In this document: piece by piece, positions 55,461 to 64,000 of the stretch
How positions within the stretch are numbered: position 1 is the first letter of the stretch
Layout: every line of letters begins with the position of its first letter
From: Ottelia alismoides
Taxonomy: Eukaryota; Streptophyta; Magnoliopsida; Alismatales; Hydrocharitaceae
DNA: 64,000 nt
Direction of reading: 5' to 3'
Assembly (NCBI GenBank): GCA_037367405.1
Contig: JAZKJV010006045.1
Span: 248,001-312,000, forward strand
Position numbers and translations under genes: made by a program
The notes under the pieces: generated by a model
Databases searched by the model: none
Seen by the model: only the letters and a program-made list of their open reading frames with translations
What the model was told of the DNA's origin: nothing

Positions 55461-56152
55461 CTATACATATGGAAATTAATTGTAATAAACTAATACATGT
55501 GATATTGCAAGTACCTCGTCGTTGTACCTTTGGTGTGCGTTTCCAATTGATGTTGCAAACAGTTCATTCATGAACGAATATACCTTCCCAAAGACATATA
55601 TTTACATATCCATTTCATCCGCACACAAATAGATTTTTCATACGACGATAATAGCAACTCCTATTATTCGTTATATGAATTTAATTTATACGATGGCATA
55701 TTAATATGTTACTATATAGTATAGTCTGTAACATTTGGCAATTTTATTCTATTATGGTAATTTTAGTCGTTATATCTAATCAACTTAATATCCTCAAAAT
55801 TCCGTATATTAATGTCTCAACAATGCGACGAAATTAGATACGTCTATGTTACCATCTCTGTATAATATACTATGGCAATGGATCGGATATATACATATAT
55901 TTCGAGTAGGATCAGAGCCATCAATATATTTTGGTCAGATTGATGCATACAACATACCAAGTGATCCCAACTCTGCTTCTCTATATCCGACGACAGTTCC
56001 GACTTCCAACATTACCAACAAGTCCATACAACATCTCTTCGCCGCAGTCCGTACCGTCGCCCTCTTGGAAATACCATGTTCAATCAGTTTCTTCTCTAGC
56101 TCCATGTAGTTGAGACTTTACGGACATCCAAGAAGCAACTCGTACTCACCTT
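55461..56152. other. Gene-free stretch
   Basis: This is AT-rich sequence with a weak third copy of the 560-bp unit. An ORF at 55846-56109 (87 residues) has no recognised content and is not called. Confidence 0.5.
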
Positions 56153-56163
56153 TGATTTGATAA

Positions 56164-56166
<3 letters not shown>

Positions 56167-56195
<29 letters not shown>

Positions 56196-56384
56196 AGCCT
56201 TTTCCCACGATTAAGTAGGGTCAGCTACATGGATTCTTCATCTCCATTCAGATCTATCTTGGATCAATCCCGGGCTTATATCCACAAAACTAAAATCCCT
56301 TCGTATGGTCTCTTTCCAACACTTCTTGAGCTATCCTCGCCCTATCTTACCCGGCTTAACATCCCAACACTCGCATCTCCTAAC
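56167..56384 (-). mobile_element. 218-bp 3' end of an RTE LINE with 14-bp target duplication
   Basis: This matches the 3' end of the LINE at 47751, including the TTG repeat (CAA on the plus strand) and AAGTAGGGTCAGCTACATGG. It is flanked by TGATTTGATAAATA at 56153-56166 and 56385-56398. It is a severely 5'-truncated insertion. Confidence 0.92.
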
Positions 56385-56398
56385 TGATTTGATAAATA

Positions 56399-57305
56399 GA
56401 TTGTGAAAATATAATATCACTTTGTTTGGACAAACAAATACTTGTCAGGGTTTTCTTTTTGCCAAAAGCTATACGCTAACCTCTAATTATATGATCTCTT
56501 TTCAACACAAAAGTAACCCCCGCCTCATCTGGCTGAACCCCTAAAATTTTTTACAATTTATCATCACTGATACATAGGCCATTCATGATTCAAATAGCTG
56601 AAGAATAATTCGAAACCGACTCGGCTTCACAGTCCATTTCACAGAGAGAAAACCAGATCAGATTAAAGAAGTTTGTCCAGTAATCCAAATGTTAGAAACC
56701 AGTACAAACAGATTAGATAGTGTTGGAGAGAAGGTAATTTAAACTCAAAGTTCATAGGACTTCCCTGTTCTTTTGCGAGCCCGATCAGATCAGCATCGTC
56801 GTCCACACCAGATCCTCCAGATCACTTACCTAAACTAGACTGCATTTGCTGCGGATACTCCTGCAGGTTGCCTTCATCTTCATTCACAACAATTAAAAAA
56901 CACTTCAGTTGTCACAGTGGGATCTGGTCTTAATTAATACTCGCAAAAACACTACAGTTATCAAGAAAAATGTTTCAGCTAGAGTAAGATCATCTCACAT
57001 TTTTGTCCGTAATCAAAAGATATATGAGATGAGCATATTGATGGAGAGCCATTGTACATATCAACTGAACGAACTGTGATGCTGTAACTATATTAAAAGC
57101 ATATGCTACAGAAGGAACTGGTTAACACTTGATGTTGTTTCAACCTAAATCGATGTTGGTTACAAATATACAGCAGATGTGTTTGCTTTCTTTGCACCAA
57201 ATTGATGGTGCTAACTGAGGTTGTATTACTATTTAGGTTGACCCATTGTATAAAGGGGTTGATGGGGCTGTCCCTTGGGCATAGCCAACATGGCTGCCCC
57301 ACCCC
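56399..57305. other. No gene recognised
   Basis: I see no supported gene in this stretch. On the minus strand it lies downstream of the carrier pseudogene and may be its 3' flank. A short open segment near 56790-56865 was considered as a further exon but not accepted. Confidence 0.5.
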
Positions 57306-57596
57306 TTTTTTCGGCAATTTTTTTTATTTTTTTTGAAAAATATCGTCATGTATATTCATCCCTATATCTGTCTTATATGTCATTCGAATTTCGTCAGAAA
57401 CAGAGACTCATACGGCCTCCATTCAGACAGAGTTGATTTATAAAATCCTGCGACCGTTAAAAAAATGACGTTTGGATGGAGGCCGTAGGAGTCTCTATTT
57501 CTGACGAAATTCGAATGACATACAGGAGGGATATAGGGATGAATATACATGGTGATATTTTCCAAAAAAATAAAAAAAATTACGAAAAACAAGAAA
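57306..57596. mobile_element. Foldback-type MITE with arms of about 120 bp
   Basis: The left arm (57306-57430) and right arm (57470-57596) are near-perfect inverted copies. They share TATTCATCCCTATAT, GTCATTCGAATTTCGTCAGA and CGGCCTCCAT, around a centre of about 40-45 bases. There is no ORF. A target duplication could not be defined because both edges are T/A runs. It sits just downstream of the carrier pseudogene's last exon. Confidence 0.85.
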
Positions 57597-57890
57597 GAGA
57601 ATGCAATCATTAATGGGATGCAATTTGAGCGATGTATCCCATACAAGTACAAAGAATGAACTTCCTCGAAGGCTGCTGCTCAAGATACCAAATGCAAAAT
57701 TTGGCAACAAGACCAGGGGATGGTCTGAATATCCAATTTAGCTAAGTGGACTTTACCCTGAATGAATTGATTGCTGACGAGTAGTTTTTTCATCTGCTAC
57801 CTCGATATGCAATTCTTTCCTGGATGGAACTCTGAGCCAGGATTCCATTAAATCTTATACAGTAAATCCAATGGCTGCCGACGGAACAAC

Positions 57891-58476
57891 CTGCAACGAA
57901 GTGAGAAATAATGTAATTGTACTAAGCCTCATCCCATTATAAGTAGGGTCGGCTACATGGATTCTTGCTCAAATCTATGTTGAAAGATTCGACTGATTTT
58001 TACGCTGGCTGTCGACTACCTAATGCAACCCCTACAAAAGTGGGATTTGAACCCTGGTTTTTTGTGTGGTAGACACACTGTACTACCGCTAGACCATTAT
58101 GTGGGTGCAAAGTGAGAAATAATGTAAAAAAATAATGCTACATGTATTTGAGCAGTGCATCCATCTTTTATAGATAGCCCCTTGCCCACTAGTTGTCATG
58201 AGGATGCATCAATATACGTGTACAGTAGCATTAGAAAAAAGGAAAACCATCGGAAGAAGAAGAAAGTGTCTACTGTGTGGATGCAATAATTTGAAAGATG
58301 AAAAAGTATCAATAATTCCACCGCTCAATAGTATCACTATGTACTGTCCTAGAGATGGGGCCATTTATGTGATAAGGGGTCCCAAAACAATGATTTTTAT
58401 TGTGTTTTCTTTTTGCAAAAGTGTGGCAAATGTGTGCCCAAGTTTGTATTATTTTTTCACCAAAGGAGAGGCATAC
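57891..58476 (-). other. Intron of the carrier pseudogene containing a SINE
   Basis: This 586-bp intron is bounded by GTATGC (donor, 58476-58471) and TTGCAG (acceptor, 57896-57891) on the minus strand. About a third of it is the SINE at 57917-58109. The ORF at 58198-58503 on the other strand overlaps the intron and exon B and is not considered a gene. Confidence 0.75.
57917..58109 (-). mobile_element. tRNA-derived SINE (copy 1), 18-bp target duplication
   Basis: Read on the minus strand, the 5' end has a box A-like TGGTCTAGCGGTAGTA (58096-58081) and a perfect box B, GGTTCAAATCCC (58053-58042). These are the internal Pol III promoter of tRNA. The 3' part contains AAGAATCCATGTAGCCGACC, also found at the RTE LINE 3' end. 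It is flanked by AAGTGAGAAATAATGTAA at 57899-57916 and 58110-58127. The layout resembles plant Au-type SINEs. Confidence 0.9.
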
Positions 58477-58929
58477 CTTCAAATAATTGATGCTCAGCCC
58501 TGAGAACAGCTGCCTCCAGCCTTGCTTTTGAACAATTAGAGGTAGGCTTTTTTAGTTCCATTTGCCATAGCACTGTCAGATAGTGCTTGTACCTGGGATT
58601 TTAATCAAAATAATCCTTCAAAATCAATTTCTTAGATTTGAAACTATAAGAAGAGTCGAGAGATTGAATAAAACCAGTATTTTCCTCCTAACTACATCAA
58701 ATGGGTAGGTCATCGTTTGACCCGAATAAGCCAGCAATGGATCCACATACGAGGTTAACACTAATATCTTTTGTTGAGGGAAAAGAATTGAATGCATTAA
58801 TGAGAGGCCTTAGGTTTCTCATATATAGGAGAGGAATCTATTGGGCAAATTACAAGACTAGGACAAAAGAAATAGAAAATAAGCAAAACGATACTAATGG
58901 TAGCAAATATCTCAACACGAAGGTTTGAA

Positions 58930-59974
58930 ATCTTGATTCGATTTCATTTCGGTCCCCTCCAGAATCGAAATTTCGGTGAAATTTCGGAAAATTTCGATCA
59001 TTTTGGTGGAAATGTCAAAAATAATTAAAAAAAAAGCTATTTTCGATTATTCTTTTGCAAATTAAGATCTTCTGAGTTATTACAATAATAAATAGCTTAC
59101 AAATACACACTTATATCACATATATTGCTTATATATGCCCCTTATACCGCACATATCGGTCATATCAGTCATATCAGCCAAATTGATGTTAATGTTGATA
59201 TTTGACTGATACATACTGGAAATTAATATCAGCCAATCCAAGATCTTAAAACAACTTACAAATAGACAATCATATCACACAGATCTCTCATCCGTGCGCC
59301 TTATATCACACCATATCGGTAATATCATATATATTGTTGAGCTGACTGATAGATACCCAAAATGTAAATCAAAATAATTAAGTTAACAACACTTAGAATA
59401 CATCTTTTATTTATAAAAATAGATGAGCATTTTTTTATTCTAAAATGTAGATAATGATTAAGTAAATAATGTTTTCTTCATAGAAATAACCATCACATAA
59501 AAAGTTCGAATGAATTACAGAATTAATCACATACTTACAATAAAGATGCATCTATTTACGAAGATAAATGGCAAACAAATGAAAGGAACAAGCTATATCA
59601 AATATATAGAAGCTATAGAGTTTTTTCATCTCCGTTGCTTAAATCCAAAGGGGAGGAAGCTCCCCAATTTGAATAACCGATGTATGTACCCTCCTGTCGC
59701 ACAATACCATATATCCATGAATTTCAACCGAAATGGGTCGATATGTCGAATTATCACCGAAATTTCGGTCGAACTCCAGGAAATATTTTACTGAAACCCA
59801 TGAATTTCAACCAAAATGGGTTGAAATGGGCCGATATGTCGAAATATCACCTAAAATTCGTTCGAAATCCGGGAAATCGACATATATAAGAGTTTCGATA
59901 CCCGTGACCTCTCGAAACCGAAATTTCGACGAAATTTTGCCGAAATTTCGTGAAATTTAAATCGTTGCTCAACA
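58930..59974. repeat. AAATTTCG-rich repeat zone next to the copia element
   Basis: Dense CGAAATTTCGG-like motifs occur at 58930-59010 and again at 59716-59960. The second cluster includes two tandem copies of an 83-bp unit (starting 59716 and 59799, both CATGAATTTCAACC). The segment between is AT-rich with ATATCA-type motifs and no gene. The right edge (59974) is also the putative LTR start of the copia element, so part of this may be its LTR. Confidence 0.55.
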
Positions 59975-59984
59975 CTCCCCTTCA

Positions 59985-62900
59985 AGTTGGAGCGTAGATG
60001 TTGATTAGACTCAGCTTGGAACAACATCTCGGATAAGGCCCATTGGCTAGAGCCTTAGTAAGAACATCTGATGTCCGATCTCCAGAGCTGACATGTGCAA
60101 TGGCAATAAGACTCTTTTGTATCATGTCACGAGCATAGTGACAGTCCACCTCTATGTGCTTCGTCCTCTCATGAAAGGCTGGGTTGTTGGCAATAAAGAG
60201 AGCAGTCTGATTATCACATTGGTGGTGCATGGGAAGCGGCACCTCTATCGTCAGGTCAATAAGAACATATCTGGCCCACATCATTTCTGCGCTAGCCTGC
60301 ACCATAGCCCTATATTCTGACTCAACATTCGATCTGGCAACCACAGTTTGCTTCTTACTCTTCCATGAAACTAGTGAATTCCCTATAAACACAGCAAAGC
60401 CTGATGTAAACTTCTTTCCTTTGGACACCCAGCATAATCTGCATCTGCACATGCAGTAACTGAAAGAGATGTGCCTCTACTGAAAAGGAGTCTTGTACCA
60501 AGTGAAGTCTTCAGATATCTCAGAATCATATGGACTACATCCATATGTACATGTCTGGGCTGCTCCAAGAACTGGCTCACTTTGCTCACGGCAAAGGATA
60601 TGTCGAGCCTGGTAAATGTCATATATAGTAGCTTTCCAACATGTTCCGTGTACCTCCTCTTGTCGACCTCCTCAATGTCATCATCATAGAGCTTCGTACT
60701 TGGGTCAATAGGAGTAGTGCCAAGTCTGCAATCTGCATGTCTCTAAAAGAAGGTATGTAACGTACTTCCTCTGGGTCATGACAGGACATCGTTAGTTCTT
60801 AGCAAACTCCAGTCCAAAGAAGTAACGTAAATGTCCAAGGTCCTTGATCACAAACTGCAGACCTAGGAAGTCCTTGGCACCCTGAATGTCCTGCTCGTCA
60901 TTCCCTGTAACAATAATATCAACATAAACAAGAATGACAATAGTACCTTTCTGAGTCCTCTGCACAAACAAGGAGGGATCAACAGTCGATCGTACAAACC
61001 CCTGCTACTATATCAAGTCTGAGAGCATCTGGAACCATGCTCTTGGACTCTACTTAAGGCATAGATAGCCTTGTGTAGCCTGCAAACCTTCTGACACTCC
61101 CCCTCAGCAGCAAACCCAGGTGGCTGCTGCATATAAACCTCCTCCTATAAATCACCATAGAGGAAGGCATTCTTCACATCAAGCTGGTAAAGGGACTAAT
61201 CTCATGTCACAGCAACAGAAAGTAGAATGTGCAGAGTAGAACGTCTGGCAACCAGAGAGAAAGTATCCTGATAATCCACCCCATATATATGGGTAAACCC
61301 TTGTACCACAAGTCTCGACTTACAGTAATCCACATTGTCATCTACACAGTGTTTCACAGTGAACACTCATTTGCGTCCCACAACGGATGTGTCAATGGAG
61401 CAGAAATAGAACTCCATGTACCACGTGATTGTAGTGCGGCCATCTCTTCTTCCATAGTCAACATCCACTGACTGTCCCGAATAGCCTCATGATATGCTCG
61501 TGGAATCTGCAAGGCTGATAGTGCTACAGTAAAAATGTACCAGGCCTTCACCCATTATAAGCAGGGTCGGCTACAAGGATTCTTGCTCAAATCCATGTTG
61601 AAAGTTTCGACTATTAATTACGTTGGTCGTCGACTACCTAACGCAACCCCTGCAAGAGTGGGATTTGAATCGTGGTCTTTATTGAGGTAGACACGCTATA
61701 CTACAACTAGACCATTAAGTGAGTCCTCTGGTAATCTGCTAAAGTAAACCTCCTGAAATCCTCTGACAATCTGCTCAAGAAAACCTGAGCTGCAAGAGGG
61801 TAAGTAGCACACACACATTTCTGCTTTCACAGAGTAATCGGCACGTCAAGATCATCTGCCAAGTTTGGATCCTGTAAGTTTCCCTCTGGAGAGGGCACCT
61901 GCTCATCATGTCTAGAATAATGCTGCACAGACAACTCAGTAGTGCCATCAGTAGAAACACTATGCTCATTACATACCTGAAGCATGATGGATGATGGGCA
62001 AGTCCTGCGAGCAGGGGGAACTGAGAGAGACATGTGAGTAAAAACACATGGCAAAAACTGAACCACAGGAGCATGTGGTGGCGGAGGAGAGGGAGGTGGA
62101 GGACCAACAGTAAGAGGTGGAGGCATTTATATCTCATCGTCAGAGTCAAATGGTGCAAGTCTGTCACTTGTAGGAGAAAAATACATGACATAATCAAAGA
62201 AAGTAACGTCGGCACTAACAAAGTATTTCCTCCTTAGCGGATTAAAGCAGTGATACCCCTTTTGAGTACGAGAGTAGCCGACAAACATGCACTTGACAGC
62301 TCTAGGAGAGAGCTTGTCACACCCTGGAGAGACATCATGAACAAAAGCAATAGATCCGAATAAACGAGGTGTAAGGGAGAAAAGATCCTTCTCGAGAAAT
62401 GCAATCGAGAAAGGAATCTTCTCTCCCAACATAGACGAGGGTATATTGTTCACCAAATAGCAAGCAATAAAGACAGCATCACCCCAGTAAGCATGAGGAG
62501 CATGACTCTGTATCAACAAGGATTTGGTCACATCAAGTAAGTGACGGTATTTACGCTCGGCAACACCGTTCTACTGTGAAGTGTAAACACATGAGGTCTG
62601 ATGAACAATGCCATGATATCTAAGAAACTCATAAAGTTGTAATGTACAGAATTCCAAGGCATTATCAGAACGGAGATATTTGACATTAGCAGAAAAATAT
62701 TTTTTATCTCATTAATAAAATACTTAATCGCAGATCCAACCTCAGACTTATTCTTCAATAGAAGGCCCGAGAAAGTCTAGAAAAATCATCGATAGAAACA
62801 AGATAAAAATGGTGTCTCCGGTGATCAGGAACACGACTCGAACCCCAAATGTCTAAATAATGAGCTCAAACAACTGACTCTGACGGGATGGAAAGGAGGA

Positions 62901-63987
62901 ATGGTGGTGCTTCCCAAGCCGACATGCCTCACACTAAAAGGAGGATCTCGTAGAAATCTGAGGGAGAACATGACATAGCTTTTACAGAAGAAGGTGACCA
63001 AAATGAAGATGCCACTGATATTGAGGGACTGGTCTAGTAGGTATAGTAGAAACACTAGCATGAGGAGGTTAGACCAGTCTGTAGAGCCTTCGCTACTCAT
63101 GGCCACATACAATCACCCTATCCGTGGGTATGTCCTGAAACACAAGAGACGAAGGGTCAAAGATGGCACGACAATGGAGATCCTTAGTGATTTGACTAAT
63201 AGAAAGTAAATTCATCTGAAAGACATGAGCATATAAAACATTCTGAAGGCACATGGATGGTGTCGAATGCACCTCCCCATGTCCTATAAGGCTAAAACGG
63301 GTAAGTAGTCTCCATTAGCAATGACAACCCATCTGCCAGGTGCTATACTCATGTAGGACCTCAGTTGCGCTTTGTCTCCACACAGGTGGTGAGAAGCACA
63401 AGAATCCATAATCCACTATGACATGTCTACATTAGTATTACCAGTAAAAGCATATGCGATACCTGAGGAGCTCGAAGAGGCTCTGGTTGCGGCTACAGTA
63501 TCTGTAGTGGTGGTGTCACCAGTATGAGTCATGATCTCTCGAATACGAGAGACAATATCATCCTAGCGAGGAGCGATCTGGGGAGCTGAAGTCTCTAAAG
63601 ACACAATCTGCTCTGCTACTCGACTAGAAACAAGATATTCACGCTTCTAATAGCATGTATCCTCTACATATCCAGACTTGCGACAGTAGGTGCCAGGACC
63701 ATGATGGCGTCTACTGCCTCTACCTCTAGGGGTGCATCCTCTGGAGTGGATCGCCACCCCTCGGCCAGAGAAGCGACCATCGCTGAAGAAGGCGAAGAAG
63801 TGGCAGTCAAAGGCATGATGATCCGGCTGAGATGGCTATAGACCTCATCTATGGGAGGTATGGTAGCTCCAGTAAGAAGCTGAGTACGCGCAGCATCATA
63901 CACTGTATCAAGTCCAGCCATGAAGACTCTAACCATCGTGGAGTTCCTATATATCTTTTGTTGCTTAGTAGATGTCATAATAGGCAT
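59985..63987 (-). pseudogene. copia gag-pol, many stops and frameshifts
   Basis: The gag segment 63987-63664 (MVRVFMAGLDTVYDAARTQL) is followed in another frame by a degenerate knuckle (YCRKSGYVEDTC, about 63680-63640). The protease reads WIMDSCASHH, with Cys replacing the Gly of DSG (about 63400). Integrase includes a GKHHHSSFPSR segment, SDNALEF, and NGVAERK after a TAG at 62571-62573. Frame 62531-62127 covers its end. RT starts RAYHEAIRDSQWMLTMEEEM (61510). It has QLDVKNAFLYGDL followed by TAG at 61145-61147, where LQEEVYMQQPPGF is typical. The active site reads YVD-IIVTG with one Asp codon missing (about 60910-60930). RNase H (60622-59982) has ADADYAGC and ARSNVESEYRAM. It cannot be functional. 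Confidence 0.9.
61540..61722 (-). mobile_element. tRNA-derived SINE (copy 2) inside the copia element
   Basis: This is the same family as 57917-58109. On the minus strand it has ACTTAATGGTCTAGTTGTAG, a box B-like GATTCAAATCCC (about 61671-61660) and AAGAATCCTTGTAGCCGACC. It lies in the linker between copia integrase and RT. A clear target duplication was not found, so edges are approximate. Confidence 0.85.
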
Positions 63988-64000
63988 ATGTAGCTATGAA

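Larger units (their letters stand above)
57753..58767 (-). pseudogene. Mitochondrial coenzyme A carrier-like gene, 3' exons (pseudogene)
   Basis: Minus-strand exons resemble the third repeat of an SLC25 mitochondrial carrier, closest from memory to plant CoA transporters. Exon A (about 58767-58675) reads VCGSIAGLFG, then QTMTYPFDVVRRK with the carrier signature PxDxVxR, after a one-base insertion. Exon B (58592-58477) reads ALSDSAMANGTKKAY, then, after a deletion and shift, IVQKQGWRQLFSGLSINYLK. It ends at donor AAG|GTATGC. Exon C (57890-57753), after acceptor TTGCAG, reads VVPSAAIGFTV-stop-DLMESWLRVPSRKE and ends in TAA. The B-C junction is in phase. Carriers of this type move CoA into mitochondria. 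The frameshift, deletion and stop (57855-57857) indicate a pseudogene. Introns remain, so it is not a retrocopy. Earlier exons are not found before 58930. Confidence 0.8.
59975..64000 (-). mobile_element. Ty1/copia retrotransposon, decayed, continues past the window
   Basis: Minus-strand order from the right edge: gag (63987-63664), zinc knuckle, protease, integrase, RT, RNase H, then a PPT (CTTGAAGGGGAG, about 59986-59975) followed by TGTTGA at 59974. Gag before protease and integrase before RT define Ty1/copia. The 5' LTR would be beyond 64000. The extent of the 3' LTR left of 59974 is not resolved. It lies beside the carrier pseudogene on the same strand and could occupy one of its introns. 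Confidence 0.88.

Noticed and set aside
56790..56865. Possible final exon of the carrier gene downstream of the MITE
   Set aside because: A donor-like GTAAAG follows exon C and an open segment exists. The acceptor is weak, and exon C already ends in a natural-looking C-terminus with TAA.
57941..58100. tRNA gene, because of the box A and box B sequences
   Set aside because: There is no cloverleaf acceptor stem. The sequence continues into the LINE-like 3' segment and is flanked by an 18-bp target duplication, so it is a SINE.
63664..63987. Stand-alone 107-residue gene at the right edge
   Set aside because: It is the gag end of the copia element. A zinc knuckle and protease follow in other frames.

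Overview
This is nuclear DNA from a flowering plant, very probably one with a large, repeat-rich genome. The evidence is Athila-type Ty3/gypsy retrotransposons with tRNA-Asp primer sites, a plant RTE-type LINE, tRNA-derived SINEs, a Ty1/copia element, a hAT relic, MITEs and the spliced remains of a mitochondrial coenzyme A carrier gene. Nothing is bacterial or organellar, and the species cannot be named from the sequence. No intact host gene is visible.

Positions 1-51850 are almost entirely one nest of six related Athila-like elements with unusually long LTRs (about 2.9-3.75 kb). Reading junctions from youngest to oldest: element 1 (+, intact 2302-residue gag-pol ORF at 231-7139, 3' LTR 9213-12856) sits in the gag of element 2 (-, gag 12857-14588, PBS 15891-15908, 5' LTR 15912-19657). 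Element 2 sits in the reverse transcriptase of element 3 (+, pol 19658-21973, 3' LTR 24065-27768). Element 3 sits in the 3' region of element 4 (-, 27769-46730). Element 4 also holds element 5 (-, 30787-43473, both LTRs and a GTGAG target duplication) in its leader. Element 4 lies at the 3' edge of element 6 (+, LTR 46765-51850), whose LTR was later hit by an RTE LINE. Coding decay follows this order: element 1 is open, element 2 has a few lesions, element 3 has several stops. Elements 4 and 5 have no reverse transcriptase or integrase and look non-autonomous, probably mobilised by autonomous relatives such as element 1.

Two structured-nucleic-acid signals stand out. One is an array of perfect hairpins ending in a polypurine-tract-like G run downstream of pol, present in elements 1, 3 and 5. 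The other is an 18-nt hairpin repeated eight times inside the element 1 coding region. Both show paired changes that keep the stems. LTRs of the main family also share a palindrome (GTTGACC...GGTCAAC) upstream of the TATA box.

Positions 51850-64000 are older, gene-adjacent DNA. They hold a copia pol fragment, a hAT (DUF4371-type) transposase pseudogene, a degenerate 560-bp duplication carrying a MITE with a 9-bp target duplication, a short RTE tail, a long-armed foldback element, a minus-strand mitochondrial CoA-carrier-like pseudogene with a SINE in its intron, an AAATTTCG-rich repeat zone, and a decayed minus-strand Ty1/copia element that runs off the right end and carries a second SINE.
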